Shown: positions 51,829 through 60,624 of the stretch, piece by piece
Position numbering within the stretch: the stretch's first letter is position 1
Layout of the letters: the number at the start of each line of letters is the position of its first letter
Assembly (NCBI RefSeq): GCF_014647895.1
Contig: NZ_BMQB01000008.1
Coordinates: 62,001 to 126,000 of the forward strand
Direction of reading: 5' to 3'
Origin: Pilimelia anulata
Lineage (GTDB): Bacteria; Actinomycetota; Actinomycetes; Mycobacteriales; Micromonosporaceae
Length of the DNA: 64,000 bases
Made by a program: the position numbers and the translations under genes
Notes under the pieces: model-generated
Seen by the model: only the letters and a program-made list of their open reading frames with translations
What the model was told of the DNA's origin: nothing
Databases searched by the model: none

Positions 51829-51953
51829 CGGCCCACGGTACGACACCGGCCGGAGCCGATGATCGACGCCCGCCCCGCGCCGGACCCGCGGCGGCGCCCG
51901 ACCCCATGCCGGCCCCGGGAATGGGGGCGGTGGGTCGATCCGGGGGGAGTGGG

Positions 51954-52169
51954 TCAGGCGGCGGCGAGGGTGTAGCCGGCCTCGTCGATCGCGGCCGCCA
52001 CGGCCGCCGGGTCCAGCGGCGCGGCGCTGGTGACGGTGACCGCGCCGGTGGGCAGGTCCACGTCGACGGCGCGGACGCCGCCCAGCGCGGTCAGCTCGGC
52101 GCTCACCGCGGACACGCAGTGCCCGCAGGTCATGCCCTGGACGGTGTAGGTACGGGTCGCATCAGCCAC
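51954..52169 (-). CDS. copZ: heavy-metal-associated domain protein (copper chaperone)
   Basis: This 71-residue single HMA domain has the metal-binding MTCGHC and the ferredoxin-like fold pattern (VRAVDVDLPTGAVTV). It carries Cu(I) to P-type ATPases or regulators; no copper ATPase is in the window. A TAGGAT hexamer six bases before the GTG (52176-52181) predicts a leaderless mRNA. Confidence 0.88.
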   Translation of the reverse strand: MADATRTYTVQGMTCGHCVSAVSAELTALGGVRAVDVDLPTGAVTVTSAAPLDPAAVAAAIDEAGYTLAAA

Positions 52170-52307
52170 TCCCTCATCCTAGCCCGTACCCCTGGGGGGT
52201 ACCAGGGCCCGGTCGGCGGCGGATGCGGGGGCACGGGCATAAGCGTCTTGATCCGAAATATCGGCTCGAATCCGGCGCCACGATCGGGGTCGGTCGTTAA
52301 GCGGAGT

Positions 52308-53570
52308 GTGGCCGACCGATCGTCCGTGACGAAGCTCATGCGGACCCTGCTCACCGAGGCGGGGCGCCGGGACCCGTACCCGGTGTACGAGCGGCTGCGC
52401 GCGCTCGGCCCGGTGCTGGCCATGCCCGGCGGGCGGCTGACCACCTCGTACGCGGTCTGCGCGGGGATCCTGCGCGACCCGGCCTGGCACACCCTCGACG
52501 CCGCCTGGCGGGACGCGCACGAGCCCGGCTGGCGGGCCGACGCGGGCCGGGTCGGGCTCAGCCGCACCCTGCTGTCGCTCAACGGCGACGCGCACGCCCT
52601 GGCCCGCCGGCACTGCGCCACGCTGATCGCCCCGCACGCCGGGGACGCGACCCGGGCGCTCGTCGCGGACATCGTCGACGAGCACGTCGACCGGATCGCC
52701 CGGCAGACCCGCGGCGGCGGGGTCGCCGACGCCGCGGCGGTCCTGGGCGCCGACCTGCCGATCGCGGTGGCCTGCGCGGTGCTCGGGCTCCCCCGCCGGG
52801 ACGCGCCCGCCGTCGGGGCGGTCGCGGCCGGCATCGCCGGGTCGTTCGGGCCCGCCGGGGCGGCCACCGACCGGCGGGCGGCCCGGGCGCTGCGGGACTG
52901 GCGGGCGTACTGGGACGAGCTGGTCCGCGGGGCCCGCCGGGTACCCGGCGGGGCGGTCGGGCGGCTGTGCGACACCGTCGACCCGGCGCTGGCGGAGCAC
53001 CTGCCGTACCTGGTGGCGTTCTTCGCCGGCGCCGCGTACGAGACGACCGCGGGCCTGCTGCCGGAGGCCGTGCTCGCGCTGCACCGCAACCCGGACGCCG
53101 CGGCGCGGCTGGCCGCCCGGCCGGAGCGCATCCCGGACGCGGTCGAGGAGCTGGCCCGGCTGGTCACGCCGGCCCAGTTCACCCAGCGGTACCCGACCCG
53201 GGACGCCGAGGTGGCCGGCGTGCGGTTCCGGGCCGGGCAGCCGGTCCGGCTGGTGCTCGCCGCGGCCAACCGGGACCCGGACGTCTTCGACGCCCCGGCG
53301 GTGTTCCGGCCGGGGCGGCCGGGCCGGCACCTGGCCTTCAGCGCCGGCCCGCACTACTGCCAGGGCGCGGGCCTGGCCCGGCACGAGTGCGCGCTGCTCA
53401 TCGCCGCGCTGCTCGACCGGCTGCCGGACCTGTGCCCGGTGGACGGCGGCCGGTACGGCGGCGACATCGCGTTCCGCCGGCTGCGCGCGCTGCCGGTGCG
53501 CCGCGCGCCGGTCCCGCGGCAGGCGCCGCGCCCCGTCCGCACCGTCGAGGCCAGGGAGGCCCTGCGATGA
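52308..53570 (+). CDS. cytochrome P450
   Basis: This 420-residue haem monooxygenase has the I-helix AGAAYETTAG, the ExxR motif ELAR and the haem-binding FSAGPHYCQGAGLAR (Cys about 351). The ERR-triad Arg (FRPGRPGRH) is present. The enzyme has the length of bacterial soluble P450s and needs ferredoxin partners not present here. The start is uncertain: GTG at 52308 gives the full domain, with GTG 52326 and ATG 52338 as alternatives. The stop overlaps the KAS III ATG. The gene order suggests tailoring of a product made with the next enzyme. Confidence 0.88.
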   Translation: MADRSSVTKLMRTLLTEAGRRDPYPVYERLRALGPVLAMPGGRLTTSYAVCAGILRDPAWHTLDAAWRDAHEPGWRADAGRVGLSRTLLSLNGDAHALARRHCATLIAPHAGDATRALVADIVDEHVDRIARQTRGGGVADAAAVLGADLPIAVACAVLGLPRRDAPAVGAVAAGIAGSFGPAGAATDRRAARALRDWRAYWDELVRGARRVPGGAVGRLCDTVDPALAEHLPYLVAFFAGAAYETTAGLLPEAVLALHRNPDAAARLAARPERIPDAVEELARLVTPAQFTQRYPTRDAEVAGVRFRAGQPVRLVLAAANRDPDVFDAPAVFRPGRPGRHLAFSAGPHYCQGAGLARHECALLIAALLDRLPDLCPVDGGRYGGDIAFRRLRALPVRRAPVPRQAPRPVRTVEAREALR

Positions 53571-54574
53571 TCACCGTTCCCGACCGCGTCGCCGTCACGG
53601 CCGCCGCGGCGTACCTGCCCGAGCGGGTGCTCAGCGACGCCGACGTGGTGGCCCGGATCGACGGCTCCGCCCCGCTCGCCGGCACGATCGCCCGGGCGAC
53701 CGGGGTGACCGGCCGGCACGTCGCCGCGCCCGACCAGCAGGCGTCCGACCTGGCCGTGGCCGCCGCGACGAAGCTGCTCGCCGACCGCGGGCTGGCGCCG
53801 GCCGACCTGGACCTGCTGATCTTCGCCTCGGCGTCGCAGGACCTGATCGAGCCGGCCACCGCGCACATCACCGCGCACAAGCTCGGCGCGCGCTGCCCGG
53901 TGTTCGACCTGAAGAACGCCTGCAACAGCTGGCTCAACGGGGTCGAGGTCGCGGCGGCGCTGGTCGGCGACGGCCGGTACCGGCGGGTGCTCGTCTGCAC
54001 CGGCGAGGTGCCCAGCCGCACGGTCTCCTGGACGGTGCCGGACCGGGCCGCGTTCACCGCCCAGTGCGCGGCGTTCACGCTGTCCGACGCGGGCGGGGCG
54101 GCGCTCGTCGAGCCGGTCGCGGGCGGGGGCATCCGGTACCGGGCGTTCGCCGCCGACTCGACCGCCTGGGACCGGGCGACGATCCGCGCGGGCGGCACGA
54201 TGCACGGCCTCGACCCGGCGTACGCGCACTTCCGCGGGGACGGCCGGGCGCTCAAGGAGGCGTGCGAGCGGCTCGCCTACGCGGCGTTCACCGAGGCGCT
54301 CGCCCGCACCGACACCCGCTGGGACGACTACGCCGCGATCTGCGTGCACGTCGCCGCGGTGCCGCACCTGTACGAGATGTGCGAGCGGGCCGGCATCCCC
54401 ACCGACCGGCTCGTCCCGACGCTCGCCGGCCACGGCAACACCGCGTCGGCGACGCTGCCGCTGCAACTCTCGCTCGCCCTCGACCGGGGCCAGTGCGGGC
54501 CCGGCGACCGGGTCGCGCTGATCGGGCTCGCGTCCGGCATCAGCCTCGGGATCATGCTCCAGGAGCTGCCGTGA
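53567..54574 (+). CDS. 3-oxoacyl-ACP synthase III-like enzyme
   Basis: This 335-residue thiolase-fold condensing enzyme has the catalytic Cys about 119 (DLKNACNSWLNG), a His in ICVHVAAVPHL and the Asn in GHGNTASAT. It resembles FabH-like enzymes of secondary metabolism, which join or transfer acyl groups, rather than the housekeeping FabH next to fabD and acpP. No acyl carrier protein gene is adjacent. GGGAGG before the ATG and the ATGA overlap with the P450 indicate coupled translation. Confidence 0.85.
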   Translation: MITVPDRVAVTAAAAYLPERVLSDADVVARIDGSAPLAGTIARATGVTGRHVAAPDQQASDLAVAAATKLLADRGLAPADLDLLIFASASQDLIEPATAHITAHKLGARCPVFDLKNACNSWLNGVEVAAALVGDGRYRRVLVCTGEVPSRTVSWTVPDRAAFTAQCAAFTLSDAGGAALVEPVAGGGIRYRAFAADSTAWDRATIRAGGTMHGLDPAYAHFRGDGRALKEACERLAYAAFTEALARTDTRWDDYAAICVHVAAVPHLYEMCERAGIPTDRLVPTLAGHGNTASATLPLQLSLALDRGQCGPGDRVALIGLASGISLGIMLQELP

Positions 54575-55335
54575 GGCTCTGGGTCGTCGTACCGGCGCAC
54601 AACGAGGCCGCCACGATCGGCGCGACGCTGGCCGCGCTCGCCGCGCAGTGGGTGCCGCCGGCCGGGATCGTGGTGGTGGACAACGCCAGCACCGACGGGA
54701 CCGCCGCCGCCGTCCGGGGCAGCGGCGTCGCCGCGCACCTGGTCGCCGAGGCCGAGCGCGGGGCGGGGCGGGCGGCGGACACCGGCTGCCGCTACGCCAT
54801 CGCCCGCGGCGCCACCCACCTGGCCCGGACCGACGCCGACTGCCTGCCGGACCGGGACTGGACCATGGCGATCGCCGCCGGGTTCGCCGCCGGGTACGGG
54901 TTCCTGGCCGGGCGGCTGTACCCGCGCACCGACGACGGGCCGGTGCCGCTGTCGCAGCGGGCGCTGCTCGGGCCGGTGCAGTCGGCGTTCCACCACCTCG
55001 GGCGGCTGCGCCCGGACAACCGGGGCCGCGCGTACCGCGGGCCGTACGTGCTCGCCGCCGGCGCGAACCTCGCCATCACCGCCGAGCTGTACGAGCGGTC
55101 CGGCGGGTTTCCGCGGGCGGACTTCTCGGCCGGGTTCGAGGACCGGGCGCTGGCCAACCGGGTGCGCGCGGTCACCGACCGGTACGCCCGGCGGCCGGAC
55201 ATGCGGGTGCGCTGGTCGATGCGCCGGGTCCGGGAGCAGGGGTGGCCGGCGACGATCGCCTGGTACACGGCGCGCCGCCCGACCGGCCCGGCCGACGTCC
55301 GCGAACCCGCCCGGGCGGGCGCCGACCGCCCCTGA
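54571..55335 (+). CDS. family 2 glycosyltransferase
   Basis: This 254-residue GT-A fold enzyme has WVVVPAHNEAATIG at the start, VVVDNASTDGT and the metal-site RTDADCLPDRDW. It has no membrane helix. It would transfer a sugar from a nucleotide donor to an acceptor made by its neighbours. The GTG overlaps the KAS III stop, and a strong hairpin lies 110 bp after its end. Confidence 0.85.
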   Translation: MRLWVVVPAHNEAATIGATLAALAAQWVPPAGIVVVDNASTDGTAAAVRGSGVAAHLVAEAERGAGRAADTGCRYAIARGATHLARTDADCLPDRDWTMAIAAGFAAGYGFLAGRLYPRTDDGPVPLSQRALLGPVQSAFHHLGRLRPDNRGRAYRGPYVLAAGANLAITAELYERSGGFPRADFSAGFEDRALANRVRAVTDRYARRPDMRVRWSMRRVREQGWPATIAWYTARRPTGPADVREPARAGADRP

Positions 55336-55446
55336 ACCGCCGCGCGGGCCGGGGCGCGCCCGGCCCGCGCGCAGCCGGGCGCCACCCGCTCGACCGCCCG
55401 CGGAGGCTGGGCCGCGACCTGCGCGCGGCGGGGCGCGACCCCTGCT

Positions 55447-55490
55447 CGACCACCCGCGGAGGGGGCCGGGGCCCGGTCCGCGGGTGGTCG
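55447..55490 (+). terminator. hairpin terminator after the P450-KAS III-GT2 unit
   Basis: CGACCACCCGCGGA (55447-55460) pairs perfectly with TCCGCGGGTGGTCG (55477-55490) around a GC-rich 16-base loop. A near copy of the left arm (CTCGACCGCCCGCGGAGG at about 55389) lies upstream. It fits termination of the preceding operon. Confidence 0.6.
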
Positions 55491-55596
55491 GGCGGCACTC
55501 GGCGCGATTGTCGGGGTTCGATGTTGCCGCGGCTGGTTACCGTGGGTGGAGCAGCGGTGATCGACACCGCGCCGACACCCGAGGGGAGCCAGCGCG

Positions 55597-55791
55597 ATGA
55601 TGACCACGACCCGACCGCGCCTCGTCCGCCCGCGCCACCACCGCATGATCGCCGGGGTGTGCGCCGGCCTGGCCGAGCGGTTCGGCCTGTCCCGGACGAC
55701 CGTGCGGATCCTGTTCGTCCTGTCCTGCCTGCTGCCCGGCCCGCAGTTCCTGGTCTACCTCGCGATGTGGATCATCGTGCCGAGCGCCTGA
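55597..55791 (+). CDS. PspC-domain membrane protein
   Basis: This 64-residue protein has the PspC pattern MIAGVCAGLAERFGLSRTTVRILFVLS followed by one membrane helix ending in LAMWIIVPSA. PspC proteins sense envelope stress or bind regulators at the membrane. GAGGGGAG lies upstream of the double ATG. Confidence 0.85.
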   Translation: MMTTTRPRLVRPRHHRMIAGVCAGLAERFGLSRTTVRILFVLSCLLPGPQFLVYLAMWIIVPSA

Positions 55792-55810
55792 CGGAGCGGC
55801 GGGGACGGCG

Positions 55811-56353
55811 TCAGCCCATGGACTTGGCGCCGTCGATCGTCTCCCGGACGATGTCGGCGTGGCCCGCGTGCTGCGCCGTCTCGGCGACGATGTGGGCCAC
55901 GACCCGCCGGGCCGACCACGTGGTGCCCGGCGGGAACCACGGCGCCTCCGGCAGGGGGTGGGCGGCGTCGAGGTCCGGCAGCGTGCGGACGAGGTCGTCG
56001 GTGCGCGCGGCGACCTTCTCGTACTCGGCGAGCACGTCGGCGAGCGTCTCGCCGTCGAGCAGGCGGAAGCCGTCGGCGTGCCGGCGCCCGGCGTCGGGGT
56101 CCGTCCAGGACGGCATGGCCGACGGGCCGTCCACGATGAAGTTCGCCCAGTTCTCCTCGACCTGCGCCACGTGCTTGATCAGCCCGCCGACGCTCAGCTC
56201 GCTGGCCGAGGGAGCGGAGCCGGCCTGGGCGTCGGTCAGCTCGCGGGACGGGTGGCGCAGGAAGTAGCGGGCCTTGGCCAGCGCGTCGAGCAGGTCGGTG
56301 CGCTCGCGGGCGAGCCCGTCGCTGGGGTCGGCGTGCGGAATGGGCGCGGTCAT
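55811..56353 (-). CDS. DinB-family protein (DUF664 type)
   Basis: This 180-residue four-helix protein of the DinB/mycothiol-transferase superfamily has LIKHVAQVEENW near the start and VAHIVAETAQHAGHADIVRE near the end, supplying the three His of the metal site. Members use mycothiol or bacillithiol or are thiol-independent; the substrate here is unknown. GAGGCAG precedes the ATG. The 294 bp between this gene and the TetR gene hold no clear feature. Confidence 0.85.
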   Translation of the reverse strand: MTAPIPHADPSDGLARERTDLLDALAKARYFLRHPSRELTDAQAGSAPSASELSVGGLIKHVAQVEENWANFIVDGPSAMPSWTDPDAGRRHADGFRLLDGETLADVLAEYEKVAARTDDLVRTLPDLDAAHPLPEAPWFPPGTTWSARRVVAHIVAETAQHAGHADIVRETIDGAKSMG

Positions 56354-56647
56354 CGGCTGCCTCGTCTCTCGGTCGGCGGTCTTCGCGGTACGGCGGTACC
56401 CGGTGTCCCGACGCGTTCGGGTCCGGGGGTGCGGCGCTCCGCGGGCCCCGAGCGCATCGGGGCGCAGGGGCGCGCCGCGGCGGCGTTGCGCCGTCCCCCG
56501 GACGCTACCGCCGACCCCCGACATTCCCCGCCCACCCGCGGAATCGCGCCGCGGCGATCGCCGGAACAGCAGGCGAATCCCGGGCGGCGACCGGCGGAAT
56601 CGCACGCAGCGGAGTCGGCCGGTGACGCGATGGCCGGCCGGGACGGG

Positions 56648-57355
56648 TCAGCGGGTGCAGGCGTCGCCGAGTCGGGCCATGCAGCGCGGCAACTCCGCCT
56701 CCGTCAGCGGCGGCTCGGGCAGCGGGTGGGCGCGGTCGGCCCGGTACGCGTCCAGCAGCAGGTACAGGTGCCGGCGCCAGACCCGCGGCGCCACGCCCGC
56801 CGTGGCCCGGATGATCCGGCTCTGCGACCAGACCAGGAAGAACAGGTCCGGCATGGCCAGGTCGGGCCGGATCGCGCCCGCCCGCTGGCCGCGGTCGAGT
56901 ACCGCCCCGCCCAGGGCCGCCACCTGCTGCTGGATCAGCGCCAGGTCGCCGTTGGGCGGCAGTTCGAGCGCCGCCAGCTCGCAGAAGCCCAGGTCGCCGG
57001 CCTGCATCTCGCACAGCGTCTCCAGCAGGCCGGCGAAGGCGGTCCAGGCGTCCGGCTCGGCGACCGCCCGCTCGGCCCGGTCGAGGACGACCCGCATCTT
57101 CTCGGCGAAGACCGCGGAGATCAGGTACCCGCGGGTCGGGAAGTGCCGGTACAGCGTGCCGATGGCCACGCCCGCGTCCCGGGCGATCCGCTCCAGCGAG
57201 ACCTCCAGCCCGTCCGCGGCGAAGGCGGTCCGGGCCGCCGCGACCAGGGCGTCCCGGTTGCGCTGGGCGTCGCGGCGCAGCGGCCGGGGCACCCCGGGCG
57301 CACCGGCGGTCCCGGGCGCCACAGTGGCGGGGGTGGGCGCGGCCTGCTGTGTCAT
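56648..57355 (-). CDS. TetR-family repressor
   Basis: This 235-residue regulator has an N-terminal TetR helix-turn-helix with VSLERIARDAGVAIGTLYRHFPTRGYL and a ligand domain after it. The ATG at 57355 is seven bases after a TATGCT hexamer (57363-57368 on the plus strand), predicting a leaderless transcript; an ATG four codons upstream lies inside that hexamer and is unlikely. It is divergent from an MFS exporter across a perfect palindrome, the classic repressor-efflux pair. Confidence 0.9.
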   Translation of the reverse strand: MTQQAAPTPATVAPGTAGAPGVPRPLRRDAQRNRDALVAAARTAFAADGLEVSLERIARDAGVAIGTLYRHFPTRGYLISAVFAEKMRVVLDRAERAVAEPDAWTAFAGLLETLCEMQAGDLGFCELAALELPPNGDLALIQQQVAALGGAVLDRGQRAGAIRPDLAMPDLFFLVWSQSRIIRATAGVAPRVWRRHLYLLLDAYRADRAHPLPEPPLTEAELPRCMARLGDACTR

Positions 57356-57360
57356 GTTCC

Positions 57361-57401
57361 ACAGCATAACAAGTCGAGGGCGCCCTCGACTTGCTGTAGC
57401 T
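57361..57401. promoter_or_regulatory. TetR operator palindrome overlapping both divergent promoters
   Basis: A perfect 24-bp palindrome at 57370-57393 has half-site CAAGTCGAGGGC. Outer arms ACAGCA (57361-57366) and TGCTGT (57392-57397) add further symmetry. It abuts the TetR -10 (TATGCT, minus) and a plus-strand TAGCTT (57396-57401) for the exporter, so binding would shut off both. Confidence 0.75.
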
Positions 57402-57500
57402 TACGAAAGTGAGGCGGGCCTCCCCTTGGCTCGCCACCCAGCTCAGCGCAGCTCACGGCCGTACCAGCGCCGCCGCGCCGTCCCGATGAGGAGCCCCTCC

Positions 57501-58988
57501 ATGCCCCACGCCACGATCGACGCGCCGCGGGCGGACGCCGCGCCGGCCGCGCCCCGGCACCGCTGGTGGGTGCTGGTCGTCATCGGCCTCGCGCAACTCA
57601 TGGTGGTGCTCGACGCCACGATCGTGAACATCGCGCTGCCCTCGGCCCAGCAGGCGCTCGGCTTCACCGACGGCGACCGGCAGTGGGTCGTCACGGCGTA
57701 CTCGCTGGCGTTCGGCAGCCTGCTGCTGCTCGGCGGGCGGATCTCCGATCTGTTCGGCCGCAAGCGCACGTTCATCGCCGGGCTGGTCGGCTTCGCCGCC
57801 GCGTCCGCGCTGGGCGGCGCCGCCGGCAACTTCGAGGTGCTGGTCGTGGCCCGGGCCGCGCAGGGCGTGTTCGGCGCGCTGCTCGCCCCGGCGGCGCTGT
57901 CGCTGCTGACCACCACGTTCACCGAGGTGCGCGAGCGGGCCCGGGCGTTCGCCGTGTTCGGCGCGATCGCCGGCGCCGGCGGCGCGATCGGGCTGCTGCT
58001 CGGCGGCGTGCTGACCGAGCAGCTCGACTGGCGCTGGACGCTGTACGTGAATGTCGTCTTCGCCGCCGCGGCCATCGCCGGCGCGGCCGCGCTGCTGCCG
58101 CGCGGCGTCCGGGACCGGGCGGCCACCCTGGACGTACCGGGCACGCTGCTGGTCTCGGCCGGCCTGTTCGGCATCGTGTACGGCTTCGCCAACGCCGACT
58201 CGCACGCCTGGGGCGACGTGGCCACCTGGGGCTTCCTCGCCGGCGGCGCGGTGCTGCTCGCGGCGTTCGCCTGGTGGCAGACCCGGGCGGCGCACCCGCT
58301 GCTGCCGCTGCGGATCCTGCTGGACCGCAACCGGGCCGCCTCGTACGTGGCCATGCTGATCAGCGGCGCCGGCATGTTCGGCGTGTTCCTGTTCCTCACC
58401 TACTACCTGCAGGGCACCCGCGGGTACACGCCGGTCGAGACCGGCCTGGCGTTCCTGCCGCTGGTCGGCGCGCTCATGCTGACCGCGACGCTGTCCACCA
58501 CCGTGCTGGTGGCCCGGTTCGGGCCCAAGCCGATCGTCCCGGTCGGGATGGGGCTCGCCGTCGGCGCGCTGCTCTGGATGACCACGCTGGACCTGGACAG
58601 CAGCTACGGCACGCACGTCCTGCCGCAGTTGGTCATGATGGGCCTGGGCCTCGGCCTGATCATCGCGCCGTCGATGAACGTGGCCACGGCCGGCGTCGAC
58701 CCGCACGACGCGGGGGTCGCCTCGGCGACGGTGAACACCGTGCAGCAGGTCGGCGGCTCCATCGGCACCGCGCTGCTGAACACGCTCGCCACCAGCGCCG
58801 CCACCGACTACCTGGTCGGCAAGGACGTGCGGCTGCCGGCGGTGCTCGCCGGGGCGAGCCTGGAGAGCGCGCACACGGCGTACCTGTGGTCGGCCACGTT
58901 CTTCGCCGCCGGCCTGCTGGTCAGCCTGCTGCTGTACCGGCGCGGGCGGGTGGCGGCGCTGGTCGGCGCCCCGGCCGTGCACGTCTGA
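57501..58988 (+). CDS. DHA2-type MFS multidrug exporter
   Basis: This 495-residue proton-driven exporter has about 14 helices. It has LDATIVNIALPSAQQALG (motif D1) in helix 1, GGRISDLFGRKRTF (motif A) and the antiporter motif around GAIAGAGGAIGLLLGGVL (motif C). The ATG at 57501 has GAGGAG nine bases upstream. The divergent TetR gene likely controls it, with a substrate as inducer. Confidence 0.9.
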   Translation: MPHATIDAPRADAAPAAPRHRWWVLVVIGLAQLMVVLDATIVNIALPSAQQALGFTDGDRQWVVTAYSLAFGSLLLLGGRISDLFGRKRTFIAGLVGFAAASALGGAAGNFEVLVVARAAQGVFGALLAPAALSLLTTTFTEVRERARAFAVFGAIAGAGGAIGLLLGGVLTEQLDWRWTLYVNVVFAAAAIAGAAALLPRGVRDRAATLDVPGTLLVSAGLFGIVYGFANADSHAWGDVATWGFLAGGAVLLAAFAWWQTRAAHPLLPLRILLDRNRAASYVAMLISGAGMFGVFLFLTYYLQGTRGYTPVETGLAFLPLVGALMLTATLSTTVLVARFGPKPIVPVGMGLAVGALLWMTTLDLDSSYGTHVLPQLVMMGLGLGLIIAPSMNVATAGVDPHDAGVASATVNTVQQVGGSIGTALLNTLATSAATDYLVGKDVRLPAVLAGASLESAHTAYLWSATFFAAGLLVSLLLYRRGRVAALVGAPAVHV

Positions 58989-58991
58989 CCG

Positions 58992-60461
58992 TCAGTCCCG
59001 GTCCGGCCCCGGGTGCGGGGTCGGGCCGGACAGCGGGCAGTGCGCCGCCCGCTCCACCGGCAGCCGCGCCGGCGGCGGCTCCGGGCGGGCCCGCACGCAC
59101 AGCCCCGCGACCGCCGCGCCGGCCGCCATCAGCCCGGCGCAGATCAGCACCGCGCGGCGGAACCCGCCGGCGAATGCCGCCGGTTCGAGGTAGTCGGCGC
59201 CGCCGATGCCGGCGAGCACCGGGATGACCGCGACCGCGAGCAGGCCGGCGGCGCGGGCGACGGCGTTGTTCACCCCGGAGGCCACCCCGGCGTACCGGTC
59301 GGGGGCCGCGTCCAGCACGGTCGCGGTGAGCGGGGCGACGGTCAGCGTGAGCCCGGCGCCGAAGACCAGCGCGGCGGGCAGGACCGCGAGCGGGTACGAC
59401 GCGCCCGGCCCGATCCGCAGCATCAGCAGCAGCCCGGCGGCGCAGCCGAGCGGCCCGAGGGTCATCGGCAGCCGCGGCCCGATCCGCTGCGCCAGCGCCC
59501 CGGCCCGGGCGGAGAACAGCAGCATCAGGCCGGTGACCGGCAGCAGCGCGGTCCCGGCCAGCAGCGGGCGGTAGCCGGCGACGACCTGCAGGTGCAGGAC
59601 GAGCAGGACGAAGACGACGCCGAGCGCCGCGTACACCAGGAACGTGACCGCGTTGGCCGCGGTGAACCGGGTGTCCCGGAACAGCGCCGGCGGCACCAGC
59701 GGGTGCGCCGAGCGCCGCTCGACCACGACGAAGCCGGCCAGCGCGGCCGCCCCGGCGAGCCCGGCCGCCCACACGGCCGGCCCGGCGCCCGCGCCGGCCG
59801 TGGTCAGCGACCACGTGACCAGGCCGAGGCCGCACGCGCCGAGCAGCGTCCCGGCGAGGTCGAGGCCGCGGGCCGCGGCCGGGTCCCGGGTCTCCGGTAC
59901 GTGCCGGCGGCCGACCAGCAGGATCAGCGCCGCCACCGGCAGGTTGACCAGGAACACCGCCCGCCAGGACCACTCCAGCAGCCACCCGCCGACGAACGGG
60001 CCGACCGCCGCGGCGGTGCCGCCCAGCCCGGACCAGGCGCCGACCGCGGCGGCCCGGTCCCGCCCGTGGAACGACGCCGAGATGATCGCCAGGCTGCCGG
60101 GGGTGAGCAGCGCCCCGCCGACGCCCTGCAGGGCGCGGGCGGCGACGAGCGCGCCGACGTTCGGGGCGAGGCCGCAGAGCAGCGAGGCCAGCGCGAACCA
60201 GGCCACGCCGACCAGGAAGAGCCGGCGGCGGCCGTACCGGTCGCCGAGCGAGCCGCCGAGCAGGATCAGGGCGGCCAGGGCGAGGGTGTACGCGTTGACC
60301 GTCCACTGGAGGCCGGCGAAGCCGGCGCCGAGGTCGGTGCCGATGCCCTTCAGGGCGACGTTGACGACGGTGCCGTCCAGCATGACCAGGCCCGAGCCGA
60401 GGACGGTGGTCAGCAGCACCCACCGCCCCCGGGCGGTGCCCATCCGCAGCTCGTCGGCCAT
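58992..60461 (-). CDS. second DHA2-type MFS exporter
   Basis: This 489-residue exporter has about 14 helices, with LDGTVVNVALKGIGTDLG, GGSLGDRYGRRRLFL (motif A) and GPFVGGWLLEWSWRAVFLVNLP (motif C region). It differs clearly from the previous exporter, so it is not a recent duplicate. The stops of the two genes are 3 bp apart. GGGGAG precedes the ATG. An inverted repeat at 60515-60536 may control it. Confidence 0.9.
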   Translation of the reverse strand: MADELRMGTARGRWVLLTTVLGSGLVMLDGTVVNVALKGIGTDLGAGFAGLQWTVNAYTLALAALILLGGSLGDRYGRRRLFLVGVAWFALASLLCGLAPNVGALVAARALQGVGGALLTPGSLAIISASFHGRDRAAAVGAWSGLGGTAAAVGPFVGGWLLEWSWRAVFLVNLPVAALILLVGRRHVPETRDPAAARGLDLAGTLLGACGLGLVTWSLTTAGAGAGPAVWAAGLAGAAALAGFVVVERRSAHPLVPPALFRDTRFTAANAVTFLVYAALGVVFVLLVLHLQVVAGYRPLLAGTALLPVTGLMLLFSARAGALAQRIGPRLPMTLGPLGCAAGLLLMLRIGPGASYPLAVLPAALVFGAGLTLTVAPLTATVLDAAPDRYAGVASGVNNAVARAAGLLAVAVIPVLAGIGGADYLEPAAFAGGFRRAVLICAGLMAAGAAVAGLCVRARPEPPPARLPVERAAHCPLSGPTPHPGPDRD

Positions 60462-60514
60462 CCGCTCCCCTGCCCCCGCCGGCGCCCGGCATCGGCGGTG
60501 TCGGATCGGCGACA

Positions 60515-60536
60515 GAGTACCCGGGTACGGGTACTC
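60515..60536. promoter_or_regulatory. operator-like inverted repeat between exporter and small membrane gene
   Basis: GAGTACCCG (60515-60523) and CGGGTACTC (60528-60536) are exact inverted arms around GGTA, within 100 bp of both divergent starts. The regulator is unknown. Confidence 0.5.
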
Positions 60537-60624
60537 ACGCGCCCCGAACGGCCGGTACCGAGGATCAATGGTGTCGGGCGGCGACCGCCGCCCGCGCTCC
60601 ACACCGGACCCGGAGGTACCCCCG

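Noticed and set aside
52308..55335. Large polyketide or NRPS gene cluster
   Set aside because: Only three small genes are present and both flanks are unrelated housekeeping or transport genes.
56354..56647. A gene between the DinB and TetR genes
   Set aside because: No frame has both a plausible start and protein-like composition; the region is left as plain intergenic DNA.
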